64,000 bases of DNA from Phytohabitans aurantiacus (GTDB taxonomy: Bacteria > Actinomycetota > Actinomycetes > Mycobacteriales > Micromonosporaceae). The position numbers and the translations under genes were made by a program. The stretch is from NCBI RefSeq assembly GCF_027923225.1, contig NZ_BSDI01000040.1, positions 62,001 to 126,000 of the forward strand. Reading direction: 5' to 3'. The notes beneath the pieces are model-generated. The model made no database searches, was not told the origin of the DNA, and worked only from the letters and a program-made list of their open reading frames with translations. Within the stretch, counting starts at the first letter, position 1; each line of letters begins with the position of its first letter. This document shows, in pieces, positions 25,427-33,232 of the stretch.

Positions 25427-26354
25427 AGAACGATCCCGGCGGTGGCGCGATCCCGTTTTCCCGGCACCACGCGCCGGGCGCGTGCTCCGCGCGGCGCGGC
25501 GCGCCGTCCGACGGCCGCAATTGCAGCGGTATCGGTGGCAGTGGCGGAAGCTCCACACCGGACGCCGCCTCGGCCTGAAGCTCGTCCGCGTCCTTCTCCT
25601 CGGCCATGCCGATCGGGCCGATCCGTTGCGCGTTGAGGAACTGCCGCACCACAGGCTCGGTACTGGACAGCAGCATCTCGCGCGGCCCGAACATCGCCAG
25701 GTGCCCGTGGTAGATGAGCCCGATGTTGTCCGGGACGGTGCGCGCCGTGTTGATGTCGTGCGTGACGATGAGGAACGTCGCGCCGGTCTGCTGGTTGAGG
25801 TCGATGATGAGTTGGTTCAGATAGGCGGTGCGCACCGGGTCGAGCCCGGAGTCGGGTTCGTCGAAGAGGATGATTTCGGGATCCAGGACGAGAGCCCGGG
25901 CGAGACCAGCACGCTTCCGCATGCCCCCAGAGATCTCGCCCGGGAGTTTCTCCTCAGCACCCACGAGACCGACCATCTCCAGCTTCTCGAAGACGATCTT
26001 CTTGATTTCCGACTCAGGACGCCGGGTGTGCTCGCGCAGTGGAAAAGCAACATTGTCATAGAGGTTCATCGAGCCGAAGAGCGCCCCATCCTGGAAAAGG
26101 ACGCCGAAGAGCTTGCGAACCTCGTACAGGGCACGCTCAGAGAGGCGCGGCAGGTCGTTGTCCGCGATCCAGATCGAGCCACGGTCGGGTTTGAGCAGTC
26201 CGACCAGCGTCTTCAAGAAGACCGATTTGCCGGTTCCGGACGGGCCGAGCAGCACCGAGATCTCGCCCGAGGGCAGGGTCAGGCTCACGTCTGACCAGAC
26301 CGCGTGACCGCCGAACGACTTCGTCAGCCCCTCGACGCGAACCTCGACACCCAT
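25422..26354 (-). CDS. Mce-system ABC transporter ATPase (MlaF/MceG type)
   Basis: A 310-residue ATPase that powers the Mce lipid importer. Walker A is GPSGTGKS, the signature is ISGGMRKRAGLARAL and Walker B is IILFDEPDSGLDP, with the H-loop in IVTHDINTA. Beyond residue 240 lies a 70-residue Pro-rich extension not needed for the fold. In mycobacteria the ATPase is usually encoded away from the mce loci; here it heads the operon, as in many other actinomycetes. ATG 26354 follows a GAGGGAGGGG ribosome site. Confidence 0.94.
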   Translation of the reverse strand: MGVEVRVEGLTKSFGGHAVWSDVSLTLPSGEISVLLGPSGTGKSVFLKTLVGLLKPDRGSIWIADNDLPRLSERALYEVRKLFGVLFQDGALFGSMNLYDNVAFPLREHTRRPESEIKKIVFEKLEMVGLVGAEEKLPGEISGGMRKRAGLARALVLDPEIILFDEPDSGLDPVRTAYLNQLIIDLNQQTGATFLIVTHDINTARTVPDNIGLIYHGHLAMFGPREMLLSSTEPVVRQFLNAQRIGPIGMAEEKDADELQAEAASGVELPPLPPIPLQLRPSDGAPRRAEHAPGAWCRENGIAPPPGSFS

Positions 26355-26492
26355 CCGCCCCTCCCTCTGGGGTAGACATCGGGAGAAGGCGCCCGGGTGT
26401 TACACACGATTTTGCGGCGGTGGCGGTTTCGCCTGCTCACCGGTACGGTGCGGTAGTTAACTGGTGAGTAATGAGGGCGTACCCCACGCGAC

Positions 26493-27074
26493 ATGAGCGC
26501 AGCGATCGATCCGGATCTGGTCCGGCGGGCCGCACAACGCGACCCGCGCGCGACATCCGCCTTACTTACGGAGCTTCGTCCGGGTTTGGTGCGGTACTGC
26601 CGTGCGCGGCTCGGCCGGATCGGTGGCGCGTACACCACCGCGGACGACGTCGCGCAGGAGGTCTGCATCGCGGTCCTGCGGGCGCTGCCCCAGTACCGTG
26701 ACGAGGGCCGGCCGTTCGCCGCGTTCGTCTACGCCATCGCGGCCCACAAGGTGGCCGACGCCCAGCGCGCCGCAATCCGTGACTCGGCGGTCACGCCGAC
26801 CGAGGCGGTACTCGACCGGCCCGACGCCGCACCCGGACCGGAGCAGCAGGCGGTCGCCACCGACCTGGCCCGCCGCCTGTCCGCACTGCTCGGCCGCCTC
26901 CCCGAAGCACAACGCGAGATCATCCTGCTGCGCGTCGCCGTGGGCCTGTCCGCCGATGAGGTCGGCGTCGTGATGGGCATGTCCGCGGCGGCGGTACGGG
27001 TGGCGCAGTCCCGCGGCCTCGCCCGGCTGCGTACGCTTGCTGGGAGCGCTCTCGACGAGGTGACGGCGGCATGA
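26493..27074 (+). CDS. sigD: ECF-type RNA polymerase sigma factor, SigD/ShbA group
   Basis: A 193-residue sigma-70-family factor. Region 2 contains TTADDVAQEVCIAVLRALPQY and FAAFVYAIAAHKVADAQRA; region 4 contains RLPEAQREIILLRVAVGLSADEVGVVMGMSAAAVRVAQSRGLARLR. The sequence fits mycobacterial SigD / streptomycete ShbA, which direct housekeeping or ribosome-linked promoters. Its stop overlaps the start of the RsdA-like gene, the expected anti-sigma partner. Leu24 is a TTA codon (26562-26564), rare at this G+C content and in streptomycetes a sign of bldA-dependent translation. Confidence 0.92.
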   Translation: MSAAIDPDLVRRAAQRDPRATSALLTELRPGLVRYCRARLGRIGGAYTTADDVAQEVCIAVLRALPQYRDEGRPFAAFVYAIAAHKVADAQRAAIRDSAVTPTEAVLDRPDAAPGPEQQAVATDLARRLSALLGRLPEAQREIILLRVAVGLSADEVGVVMGMSAAAVRVAQSRGLARLRTLAGSALDEVTAA

Positions 27075-27787
27075 GCACGACCAACCCGCCCGACGGCCTG
27101 CCCACCATCGCAGCCGACGACGCGCTGCTCGACGCCCTCGGCCAGGGCACGCTCCCCGCCGACGCCGACGAGGTCGCCGAGATGCTGGCGGTGTGGCGAG
27201 CCGACCTGGACCCCTCGGATGAAGCGTTCGAGGAAGTCGACACGGCCCCTGTCGTCGTGCTCAAGCCACGCCGGTTCGCCCGCGTCATAATGAGCGCGGC
27301 GGCGGGTGCCATCCTGCTGACCGGCCTCGGCGTCGCCACATACCAATCCGAGCCCGGCGGTCCACTGTGGCCGATCACCGAGGTCGTGTACCCGCAACAG
27401 GCCGAGATCCGTGCGGCGGAAAACGCGATCGCGCTCGCCGGTGCGGCGCTGACCGCGGGCAACCGCGACGAGGCGGCGAGGCAGCTCGACGAGGCCGACG
27501 CCCACGTCGCTCGCGTCGACGACGAGCCCGCCGCCCGCCGCCTTCGCGGCGAAATCGACACGCTCCGCAAGCGACTCGCCGCCGCCAGCCCGTCGACGCC
27601 CGCGCCGCACCCGTCACCGTCGACCCAGCCAACACCGTCGACGTCACCCGGCACCGCCGCCAACCCGGCGCCTTCCGCGCCGGTCTCACCGTCGCCATCC
27701 CCGGAGCCCTCGTCCCGTCCCGGCCTGCTCCCATCGCTGCTCCCGGGCCTCCCGCTCCCCACCCTCCCCCCACTCCTAGGCAACTAA
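27071..27787 (+). CDS. rsdA: RsdA-like anti-sigma-D factor (single-pass membrane protein)
   Basis: A 238-residue protein. The N-terminal cytoplasmic part (DDALLDALGQG ... DEVAEMLAVWRADLD) matches the SigD-binding domain of RsdA. A membrane helix follows (MSAAAGAILLTGLGVAT, about residues 75-95), then an extracytoplasmic helical segment and a long Pro/Ser/Thr-rich tail. RsdA holds the sigma factor at the membrane until proteolysis. ATG 27071 overlaps the sigma stop (ATGA). Confidence 0.9.
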   Translation: MSTTNPPDGLPTIAADDALLDALGQGTLPADADEVAEMLAVWRADLDPSDEAFEEVDTAPVVVLKPRRFARVIMSAAAGAILLTGLGVATYQSEPGGPLWPITEVVYPQQAEIRAAENAIALAGAALTAGNRDEAARQLDEADAHVARVDDEPAARRLRGEIDTLRKRLAAASPSTPAPHPSPSTQPTPSTSPGTAANPAPSAPVSPSPSPEPSSRPGLLPSLLPGLPLPTLPPLLGN

Positions 27788-27791
27788 CCCG

Positions 27792-27925
27792 CCGCGCCGC
27801 TCGTGCCGCGCCGCTCGTGCCGCGCCGCTCGTGCCGCGCCGCTCGTGCCGCGCCGCTCGTGCCGCGCCGCTCGTGCCGCGCCGCTCGTGCCGCGCCGCTC
27901 GTGCCGCGCTGCTCGTGCCGCGCGA
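27792..27925. repeat. 14-bp tandem repeat array
   Basis: About nine head-to-tail copies of a 14-base unit (CTCGTGCCGCGCCG) begin shortly after the rsdA stop; all are nearly identical except for a T in the last copies. The unit is not a multiple of three but reads as a 14-residue repeat when translated over 42 bases. The array is probably non-coding and may be a polymorphic (VNTR-like) locus. Confidence 0.9.
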
Positions 27926-27940
27926 AGCGCCCCCTCCCGT

Positions 27941-28020
27941 CGATCAAGGGCAAACGCACGCGGTTCGATCTCTTTTCCGCGTCCCTTTGCCCTTGATCGA
28001 TGCGAATGGCCTTGATCGGC
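27941..28020 (+). repeat. Family B three-armed palindromic repeat, copy 3
   Basis: Arms CGATCAAGGGCAAACGCACG and GTCCCTTTGCCCTTGATCGA around CGGTTCGATCTCTTTTCCGC, then the third arm GGCCTTGATCGG. It follows the 14-bp tandem array, in the same orientation as copies 1 and 2. Confidence 0.88.
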
Positions 28021-28095
28021 GGACCCTCGCGGCGTTTCCACCGCATCCCGCGGCGCGGCGCGTGCCGGACGGCCTTGCGTCGGCGAGCGGCGCGG

Positions 28096-28165
28096 GATGC
28101 AGCAGTTTCGGGGAAAATGCGCCCTCCGGGCCGTGGTGATGCAGCACTTTCCCTGAACCTGCTGG
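28096..28165. repeat. Imperfect 25-bp inverted repeat between family B copies
   Basis: The left arm (GATGCAGCAGTTTCGGGGAA...) and the reverse complement of the right arm (CAGCAGGTTCAGGGAAAGTG...) match at about 18 of 22 positions and enclose a G+C-rich loop. It is unrelated to families A and B and may form a hairpin. The rest of the 27788-28665 stretch shows no convincing gene. Confidence 0.55.
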
Positions 28166-28386
28166 AACGCCGCGTAGATCCGCGGCCCGCACCAGGCTGG
28201 TCCGCCGGTAGGTCAAGATCAGGGTCGATGCTTGGGCTACCGCGGCCTGCGTCGCAGTAGCTCGAATCCATGGACGGACGAACCCCGACGTCGGATGGTC
28301 AAGACGAGAGCGGCGGCATCGCCGGGCGCACTGGCCCGGCGGCCGCCGGCGCCGTGCGGTGAGCGGGTCGCGCTGCCGGCGGGCGC

Positions 28387-28468
28387 CGATCGATCAAGGG
28401 CAAGTGCATGGATCAAGGGCGAATGCACGCGGAAAGAGATCCAACCGCGTGCATTCGCCCTTGATCGG
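28387..28468 (-). repeat. Family B three-armed palindromic repeat, copy 4 (inverted)
   Basis: The order is reversed relative to the other copies: the third arm (GATCGATCAAGGGC) comes first, then the arms GGATCAAGGGCGAATGCACG and CGTGCATTCGCCCTTGATCG. The loop reads AAAGAGATCCAA, the complement of the TTGGATCTCTTT loop elsewhere. The conserved loop shows that the element has a direction and is copied as a unit. Confidence 0.88.
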
Positions 28469-28665
28469 CGGGGAGAGGGCGCGGGGCGCGACCGCCCGGG
28501 CGCGGGCGCGTCGGGCGCGGGCGGACCGCGCGCAGCGCCGCCGGCGGGGTGTTGTCAAGAGCGATTTGACGGACCCTGTGTGCGACGGCGCGGACTTGAT
28601 CAGGTGTGTGCTTCGGCTGGCCGTCGGCCTCGGCGGTGACACGGCGGACAGGTGAGGAGAGGGCG

Positions 28666-28917
28666 GTGCCCAATGTGTCGGCTGCTCGGCTACGCGACCT
28701 GGCGGCAGAGGTGTTTGAGGTCGGACCTGAGGAGGTCACCGAGGGCGCGTCGTTCTACGAGGATCTCGGGGTCGACTCGCTCCAGAAGGTTGAGCTGGTG
28801 GTGCGCATCGAACGACAGCTGGGCGTGAAGCTTACCGACGAGGAGGCGGCCGGCCTTCGCGACATCGGTGACACGCTCGCGGTACTGCGTGGCAAGGGTC
28901 TCTACATTGGACCGTAG
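28666..28917 (+). CDS. Acyl carrier protein
   Basis: An 83-residue ACP. GVDSLQKVELVVRIE contains the Ser to which phosphopantetheine is attached (DSL), with an acidic helix II. It starts at GTG 28666 after GAGGAGAGGG. It is the first gene of a four-gene unit with a ketosynthase (11-base overlap), a Cys-less ketosynthase and a ligase-thioesterase, and probably holds the growing or loaded acyl chain. It looks like a dedicated carrier rather than the housekeeping fatty-acid ACP because of this context. Confidence 0.92.
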   Translation: MPNVSAARLRDLAAEVFEVGPEEVTEGASFYEDLGVDSLQKVELVVRIERQLGVKLTDEEAAGLRDIGDTLAVLRGKGLYIGP

Positions 28918-30112
28918 GAGAGCGGTCGCGGTCTCCGGCATCGGCGCCGTTTCGGTCGCCGGCCTGGGTGTGACCGCGCTGTGGGACGCCACTGTCGGTG
29001 GGCGGGTGCTGACCGGTCCGGTCACCCGCTTCGACGTTTCCGGGTACCCGACCCAGCGGGCGGGGGAAGTCCCGGCGCAGACGGTGGCCGCGCTGGACGC
29101 GGCGCTGCCGCATCACGAGTCGCTGGTGGCGCGGTATCTCAGCGCGGCGGCTCTGGAAGCGTTGGGCCAGGCGGGCATCGCGCCCCGGGCCCGGCGGGAG
29201 AAGTTGGGTGTCTTCGTCGGCACGGTGATGGGTACCCGGCCGGTGCTGGACCGCGCGATCGGTCCGGGACGGCTGGGGGTTTCGGACCGCACGTGGGCGG
29301 ATCCGGATGAACTGCTCGCGACGCTCTGCCAGGTGGTGGCCGTCAACGGTCCGGTGGTGCTGTTCGCGCCGGGCTGCTCGGCCGGCAACATCGCGATCGC
29401 GGCGGGCGCTGCGGCGGTCGCCTCGGGCGAGGTGGACGTGGCGATCTGCGGTGGCGTGGACGAGTTGTCGCTGGAGGTGTTCGCGTTCTTTACGGCGATG
29501 CGGGCGCTGGCGCCGGACACGATCCGGCCGTTCGACGCCGGCCGGCGGGGCACGATGCCGGGCGAGGGCGCCGGCGTACTGGTGCTGGAGCGCCCCGAAC
29601 GCGCCCTGGCTCGCGGTGTCGAGCCGCTGGCCCGGGTACTGGCCACGGCGTCAGCCGCCGACGCGTACAGCGTCACGCAACCGCACCCCGACGGCTCCGG
29701 CCTGATCGCGACGATCCACACCTGCCTCACCCGCGCCGGCCTGGGCGCCGACGATGTCGACTGGGTGTGCGCGCATGGCACGGGTACGCCCGCGAATGAC
29801 GGTGTGGAGGCGCGCGCGGTCGCCAAGGCGCTGGCGGGGAAGCGCCGCCCCGTCCTGTCGTCCATCAAGGGCCAGATCGGGCACGCCGAGGGTGGCGCGG
29901 CCGCGCTGGAGGCGATCGTCGCGGTGAAGGCGTTGGAAGAGAACCGCATCCCGGGCAACGTGACGCTGCTGGAGCCGGACCCCGACTGCGCGGGTGTCGA
30001 CCTGGTGCCGCCCGGTGGCCGGAAGACCACAGTGGACGTCGTGCTCAGCCAGGCGTATGGCTTCGGCGGTGGCGTGTCGACGGTACTGCTGGGAAGGAAC
30101 GACGATGCCTAG
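28907..30112 (+). CDS. Beta-ketoacyl-ACP synthase (catalytic ketosynthase, KS-alpha-like)
   Basis: A roughly 401-residue thiolase-fold condensing enzyme. The triad is Cys157 (APGCSAGN), His290 (AHGTGTP) and His326 (QIGHAEGG), with the FabF-like C-terminus QAYGFGGGVSTVLLG. It should catalyse decarboxylative Claisen condensation on the upstream ACP. The context around the active Cys (GCSAG rather than the usual ACASG) sets it apart from housekeeping FabF. The start is uncertain: TTG 28907, just before DRRRAVAVSG, is chosen; GTG 28889 is an alternative. The end overlaps the next gene by eight bases. Confidence 0.9.
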   Translation: MDRRRAVAVSGIGAVSVAGLGVTALWDATVGGRVLTGPVTRFDVSGYPTQRAGEVPAQTVAALDAALPHHESLVARYLSAAALEALGQAGIAPRARREKLGVFVGTVMGTRPVLDRAIGPGRLGVSDRTWADPDELLATLCQVVAVNGPVVLFAPGCSAGNIAIAAGAAAVASGEVDVAICGGVDELSLEVFAFFTAMRALAPDTIRPFDAGRRGTMPGEGAGVLVLERPERALARGVEPLARVLATASAADAYSVTQPHPDGSGLIATIHTCLTRAGLGADDVDWVCAHGTGTPANDGVEARAVAKALAGKRRPVLSSIKGQIGHAEGGAAALEAIVAVKALEENRIPGNVTLLEPDPDCAGVDLVPPGGRKTTVDVVLSQAYGFGGGVSTVLLGRNDDA

Positions 30113-30989
30113 GGCCGCGGTCGCGCAGGTGGGCCTTCGGCTGTCCGGCGTGGGCGGCACCGACGAGCTGGCCGGGTGGCTGGTGGCCCGCGAGGCACCG
30201 GTCGGCGGCGATCTGGTCGACCCGCGGATGCCGGAGCGGATCGGCACGCGCGGGCTGCGGAACATGGCGCACGAGTCACGGCTCGCGCTCGCCGCGGCGG
30301 CCGACGCCGACCCGGGTGGTCCGCGCGACGCCGCCGCCGTGGCGTGGGCCAGTTCGACGGCGGGCCTGACCGAGTACGCGACAATCTGCACCGAGGCGTC
30401 CACACTGGACCCAGGACTCGCGAGTCCCGCGCTCGGTCCCGCCTCGGCGTTCAACATCCCGGCGGCCATGATCTCGATCCGGCTGGGCCTCGTGGGACCG
30501 AACCTCACCCTGACGGGCGGTGCCACGGCGGGCCTGTCGGCGATCGCCGAGGCGATCAGGCTCATCGCGACCGGCGACGCGACCGGCGTACTGGCCGGCG
30601 GCTCAGCGGCGGTGAGCCCGTGGCGCGCTCCGAACGGCTTCATCGCCGCGGAGGGAGCCGCGTGCCTCGCCCTCGCACCCGCGAACCACAAGGGAGTACA
30701 CCTGCGCACGCGCCATCGCGGTGCGCTGGACGAAGCGGCACTCGGCGCCACCGCCGGCCTCGTCGTCGCGACACCCGATACCGGTATCGCCGAGGCGCTG
30801 GCGAAGCGCCTGCCGTACCCGGTATGGCATGTCGAGCGGACGCTCGGCGACTTCGGTGCGGCCGGTGGCCTCATCGCGGCGGTCTGCGCGGTCGCGCTCT
30901 GCGGTGAAACCACCCGTCCCGTCACCATCCTGGCGCTCGCCATCGAGCCGCGCGGAAACGCCGTGGTACTGGAGGTCTCGTCATCGTGA
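30105..30989 (+). CDS. Cys-less ketosynthase-like protein (chain-length-factor-like)
   Basis: A 294-residue protein with a ketosynthase fold (FNIPAAMISIRLGLVGPNLT, then a TGGATAG stretch where active KSs have the Cys motif). The nucleophile position is Ala140, the HGTGT loop is absent, and the late GH motif is GD (Asp249). It is therefore probably not a condensing enzyme but a partner of the KS upstream, as the chain-length factor (KS-beta) is in type II polyketide synthases. It is about 100 residues shorter than usual KS-beta proteins. ATG 30105 overlaps the KS stop; its own stop overlaps the next GTG. Confidence 0.82.
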   Translation: MPRAAVAQVGLRLSGVGGTDELAGWLVAREAPVGGDLVDPRMPERIGTRGLRNMAHESRLALAAAADADPGGPRDAAAVAWASSTAGLTEYATICTEASTLDPGLASPALGPASAFNIPAAMISIRLGLVGPNLTLTGGATAGLSAIAEAIRLIATGDATGVLAGGSAAVSPWRAPNGFIAAEGAACLALAPANHKGVHLRTRHRGALDEAALGATAGLVVATPDTGIAEALAKRLPYPVWHVERTLGDFGAAGGLIAAVCAVALCGETTRPVTILALAIEPRGNAVVLEVSSS

Positions 30990-33148
30990 ACGTCAACATC
31001 GTCGAGCGGCTGCTGGGCGCTCCGGGGAAGTCGGTGGCCTATGTGGACGGCGCCGGCCAGATGACATACGCGGACCTGGGCCGGGCGGTCCGGGCGTACG
31101 CGAGCCGCTTGGCGGACACCGGATTCCGGCCCGGTTCGCGGGCACTGGTCGTGTCGGACGACTCGGTACCGGCCGTCGTGGCGATCCTCGCGGTGTGGTG
31201 GAACGGCGGCATCCCGGTACCGGTGAGCCCGATGCTGACCGTGCAGGAGATCGAGTTCGTCGCCAAGGACTGCTACGCCGCGTTTCTGCACCTGGACGAG
31301 AGTGCGGCCGCCAAGGTGCCGATGACCGGCCCGTTCGATGTACCGCGGGGCGGCGCCGACTGGGCTCTACCAAGTGACACGGGTAACCCCGGTGCCGCAG
31401 GTAACGCGCCGCCGCTGGTCGCACAGGAGAGCGGCGACGTGGTGCTGATCCAGTACACGTCGGGCAGCACCGGGACGCCCAAGGGAGTACTGCACACCCG
31501 GGCCGGCATCGACAGCGTGCTCGGCGGGTTCGGCAAGCTGCTCGGCCTCGGCCCGACCGACGTCGTGCTGTCCACGGCGAAGCTCTCGTTCGGGTACGGG
31601 TTCGGCAACTCGTTGCTGTTTCCGCTGGCCGCCGGGGCACGGGCCGTGCTGATGTCAGGACCACCGGATGTATACAAGGTGGCGGCGGCGGTCGCCGCGC
31701 ACCAGCCGACGGTCCTCTGCTCGGTGCCGCGCATGTACGCCGCCCTCCTCGACGAGCGGAAGCCGCTCGGAAGCCTCCGGCTCGCGGTCTCGGCCGGCGA
31801 GCACCTGCCATCCCCGATCTGCGAGTGGTTCGTCAAGCGGTACGGCGTCCCGATCATCAACGGCCTCGGCGCGACCGAGGTGCTGCACATCGTCGTGGCG
31901 ACCCGCGGCACCCAGCCCGGCTGGACGGGCACGGCGGTGCCCGGCATCCGGATCTCGGTCCGCGACGACGAGGGCAATCCGGTGACGAACGGTTCGCCCG
32001 GCAGGCTGCACATCGCGGGCGCGTCGGTCGCGGCCGGATACCTGGACCGTCCCGAGGCGACCACGCGGACGTTCGCTGACGGTGGCGCGTACACGGGCGA
32101 TATCGTGCGGCGCGGACCCGGCGGCGTGGTTGAGTTCGTCTGCCGGCGCGATGATCTCATCAATGTGGGCGGCTACAAGGTGTCGCCGTTCGAGATCGAG
32201 GCCGCGATGCTCGGCGTCCCGAGCGTGGCGCAGTGCGCGGTCGTCGGCTCCCGCGATGACCGCGGCTTGGAACAGGCCGTGGCGTACCTGGTGCCGACCC
32301 CGGGCGCGGAGCTGGACGCGGTGCACGCGGCGGCGCGCCGCGCGTTCCGGGCACTCCCGGCCTTCAAACGGCCCGCCGTGGTCGAGGTGGTCGACCGGCT
32401 GCCGGTGACGTCGACCGGCAAGCTCGCCCGGTTCAAGCTGAGGGCCGCGGGAGTGCGCGAGGTCGCGTCGGTGACGATGCGGGTACTGCGCAACGACCCC
32501 GGCCGCACGCTTGTCTGCATCCCTTACGCGGGCGGCTCGTCAGGCTCGTTCACCCGGCTGGCCCGGCACCTGCCCGGCTGGCGGGTGGTGGCCGGCGAGG
32601 CGTCGTACCGCAACGGCGTCACGCTCGGCGAGGCGGCCGAGGCGTGGTGGAAGGCCATCACGCCGTACGTCTCTGACGGCTCGGTGCTGCTCGGGCACAG
32701 CGTGGGCGCGGTACTGGCCGCCGAGGTGGCCGGGCTCGCGGGCGGGCGGCTGGACGACGCGCACGTCGTGCTCTCCGCGCTGCCTGTGTGGGCGGGCCGG
32801 ATTCCACGCGAGTTCCTGGCGCTGGACGACGAGACGCTGGTCGTCGAGCTGCTGAGGGCCGGGTTGCTGCCGCGCACCTCGCTCACGCCCGACGAGGTAC
32901 GGCGGCTGGTGCTGCCGCGGTTCCGGCGCGACCTCGCGCTGGTGGCGCAGGGGTGGGAGGGTTCGCTCGGCACGGCGGTGCACGTGCTGGCCGGTACCCA
33001 TGACCCGCTCTGCACGCTCGACGCGATCACCGCGAACCTGCCGGCGGACCTCGTGTCGACCGCGCACGCGGTCGACGGCGATCACTACTTCGTCGCGACC
33101 AACGCGGCGCGAACCGCGGAGGTGCTCCGGACGATCTTTCGCCATTGA
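30986..33148 (+). CDS. Acyl-AMP ligase (benzoate-CoA-ligase-like) fused to a type II thioesterase
   Basis: A 720-residue two-domain enzyme. Residues 1-490 are an ANL-superfamily adenylation domain: YTSGSTGTPKGV (157-168) is the P-loop, GDIVRRGPGG and RRDDLINVGGYKVSP are hinge motifs and STGKL near 479 is the catalytic Lys. Residues 500-720 form an alpha/beta-hydrolase thioesterase with S572 (GHSVGA), D673 and H700. No carrier domain lies between them, so the ligase presumably loads a carboxylic acid onto the free ACP or CoA and the thioesterase edits or releases it. This direct fusion is unusual. GTG 30986 overlaps the previous stop (GTGA). Confidence 0.87.
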   Translation: MNVNIVERLLGAPGKSVAYVDGAGQMTYADLGRAVRAYASRLADTGFRPGSRALVVSDDSVPAVVAILAVWWNGGIPVPVSPMLTVQEIEFVAKDCYAAFLHLDESAAAKVPMTGPFDVPRGGADWALPSDTGNPGAAGNAPPLVAQESGDVVLIQYTSGSTGTPKGVLHTRAGIDSVLGGFGKLLGLGPTDVVLSTAKLSFGYGFGNSLLFPLAAGARAVLMSGPPDVYKVAAAVAAHQPTVLCSVPRMYAALLDERKPLGSLRLAVSAGEHLPSPICEWFVKRYGVPIINGLGATEVLHIVVATRGTQPGWTGTAVPGIRISVRDDEGNPVTNGSPGRLHIAGASVAAGYLDRPEATTRTFADGGAYTGDIVRRGPGGVVEFVCRRDDLINVGGYKVSPFEIEAAMLGVPSVAQCAVVGSRDDRGLEQAVAYLVPTPGAELDAVHAAARRAFRALPAFKRPAVVEVVDRLPVTSTGKLARFKLRAAGVREVASVTMRVLRNDPGRTLVCIPYAGGSSGSFTRLARHLPGWRVVAGEASYRNGVTLGEAAEAWWKAITPYVSDGSVLLGHSVGAVLAAEVAGLAGGRLDDAHVVLSALPVWAGRIPREFLALDDETLVVELLRAGLLPRTSLTPDEVRRLVLPRFRRDLALVAQGWEGSLGTAVHVLAGTHDPLCTLDAITANLPADLVSTAHAVDGDHYFVATNAARTAEVLRTIFRH

Positions 33149-33232
33149 GGACAGAGTCGGGTAACCGGTTGGCTCCCGTCCGTAACGCGGCTATCTTGCG
33201 TGGAGAGCGCCGCGGCGAGAGGGGTCACCACC

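Noticed and set aside
27792..27925. CRISPR-like array
   Set aside because: The 14-bp units are directly head to tail with no spacers and no cas genes are present.
28225..28290. Possible tRNA remnant (GCTCGAATCC resembles a T-arm)
   Set aside because: No acceptor stem or anticodon arm could be fitted around it.
28232..28639. 135-codon open frame in the repeat block before the ACP gene
   Set aside because: It runs through a family B palindrome, is Arg/Ala-rich and has no ribosome site or conserved pattern.
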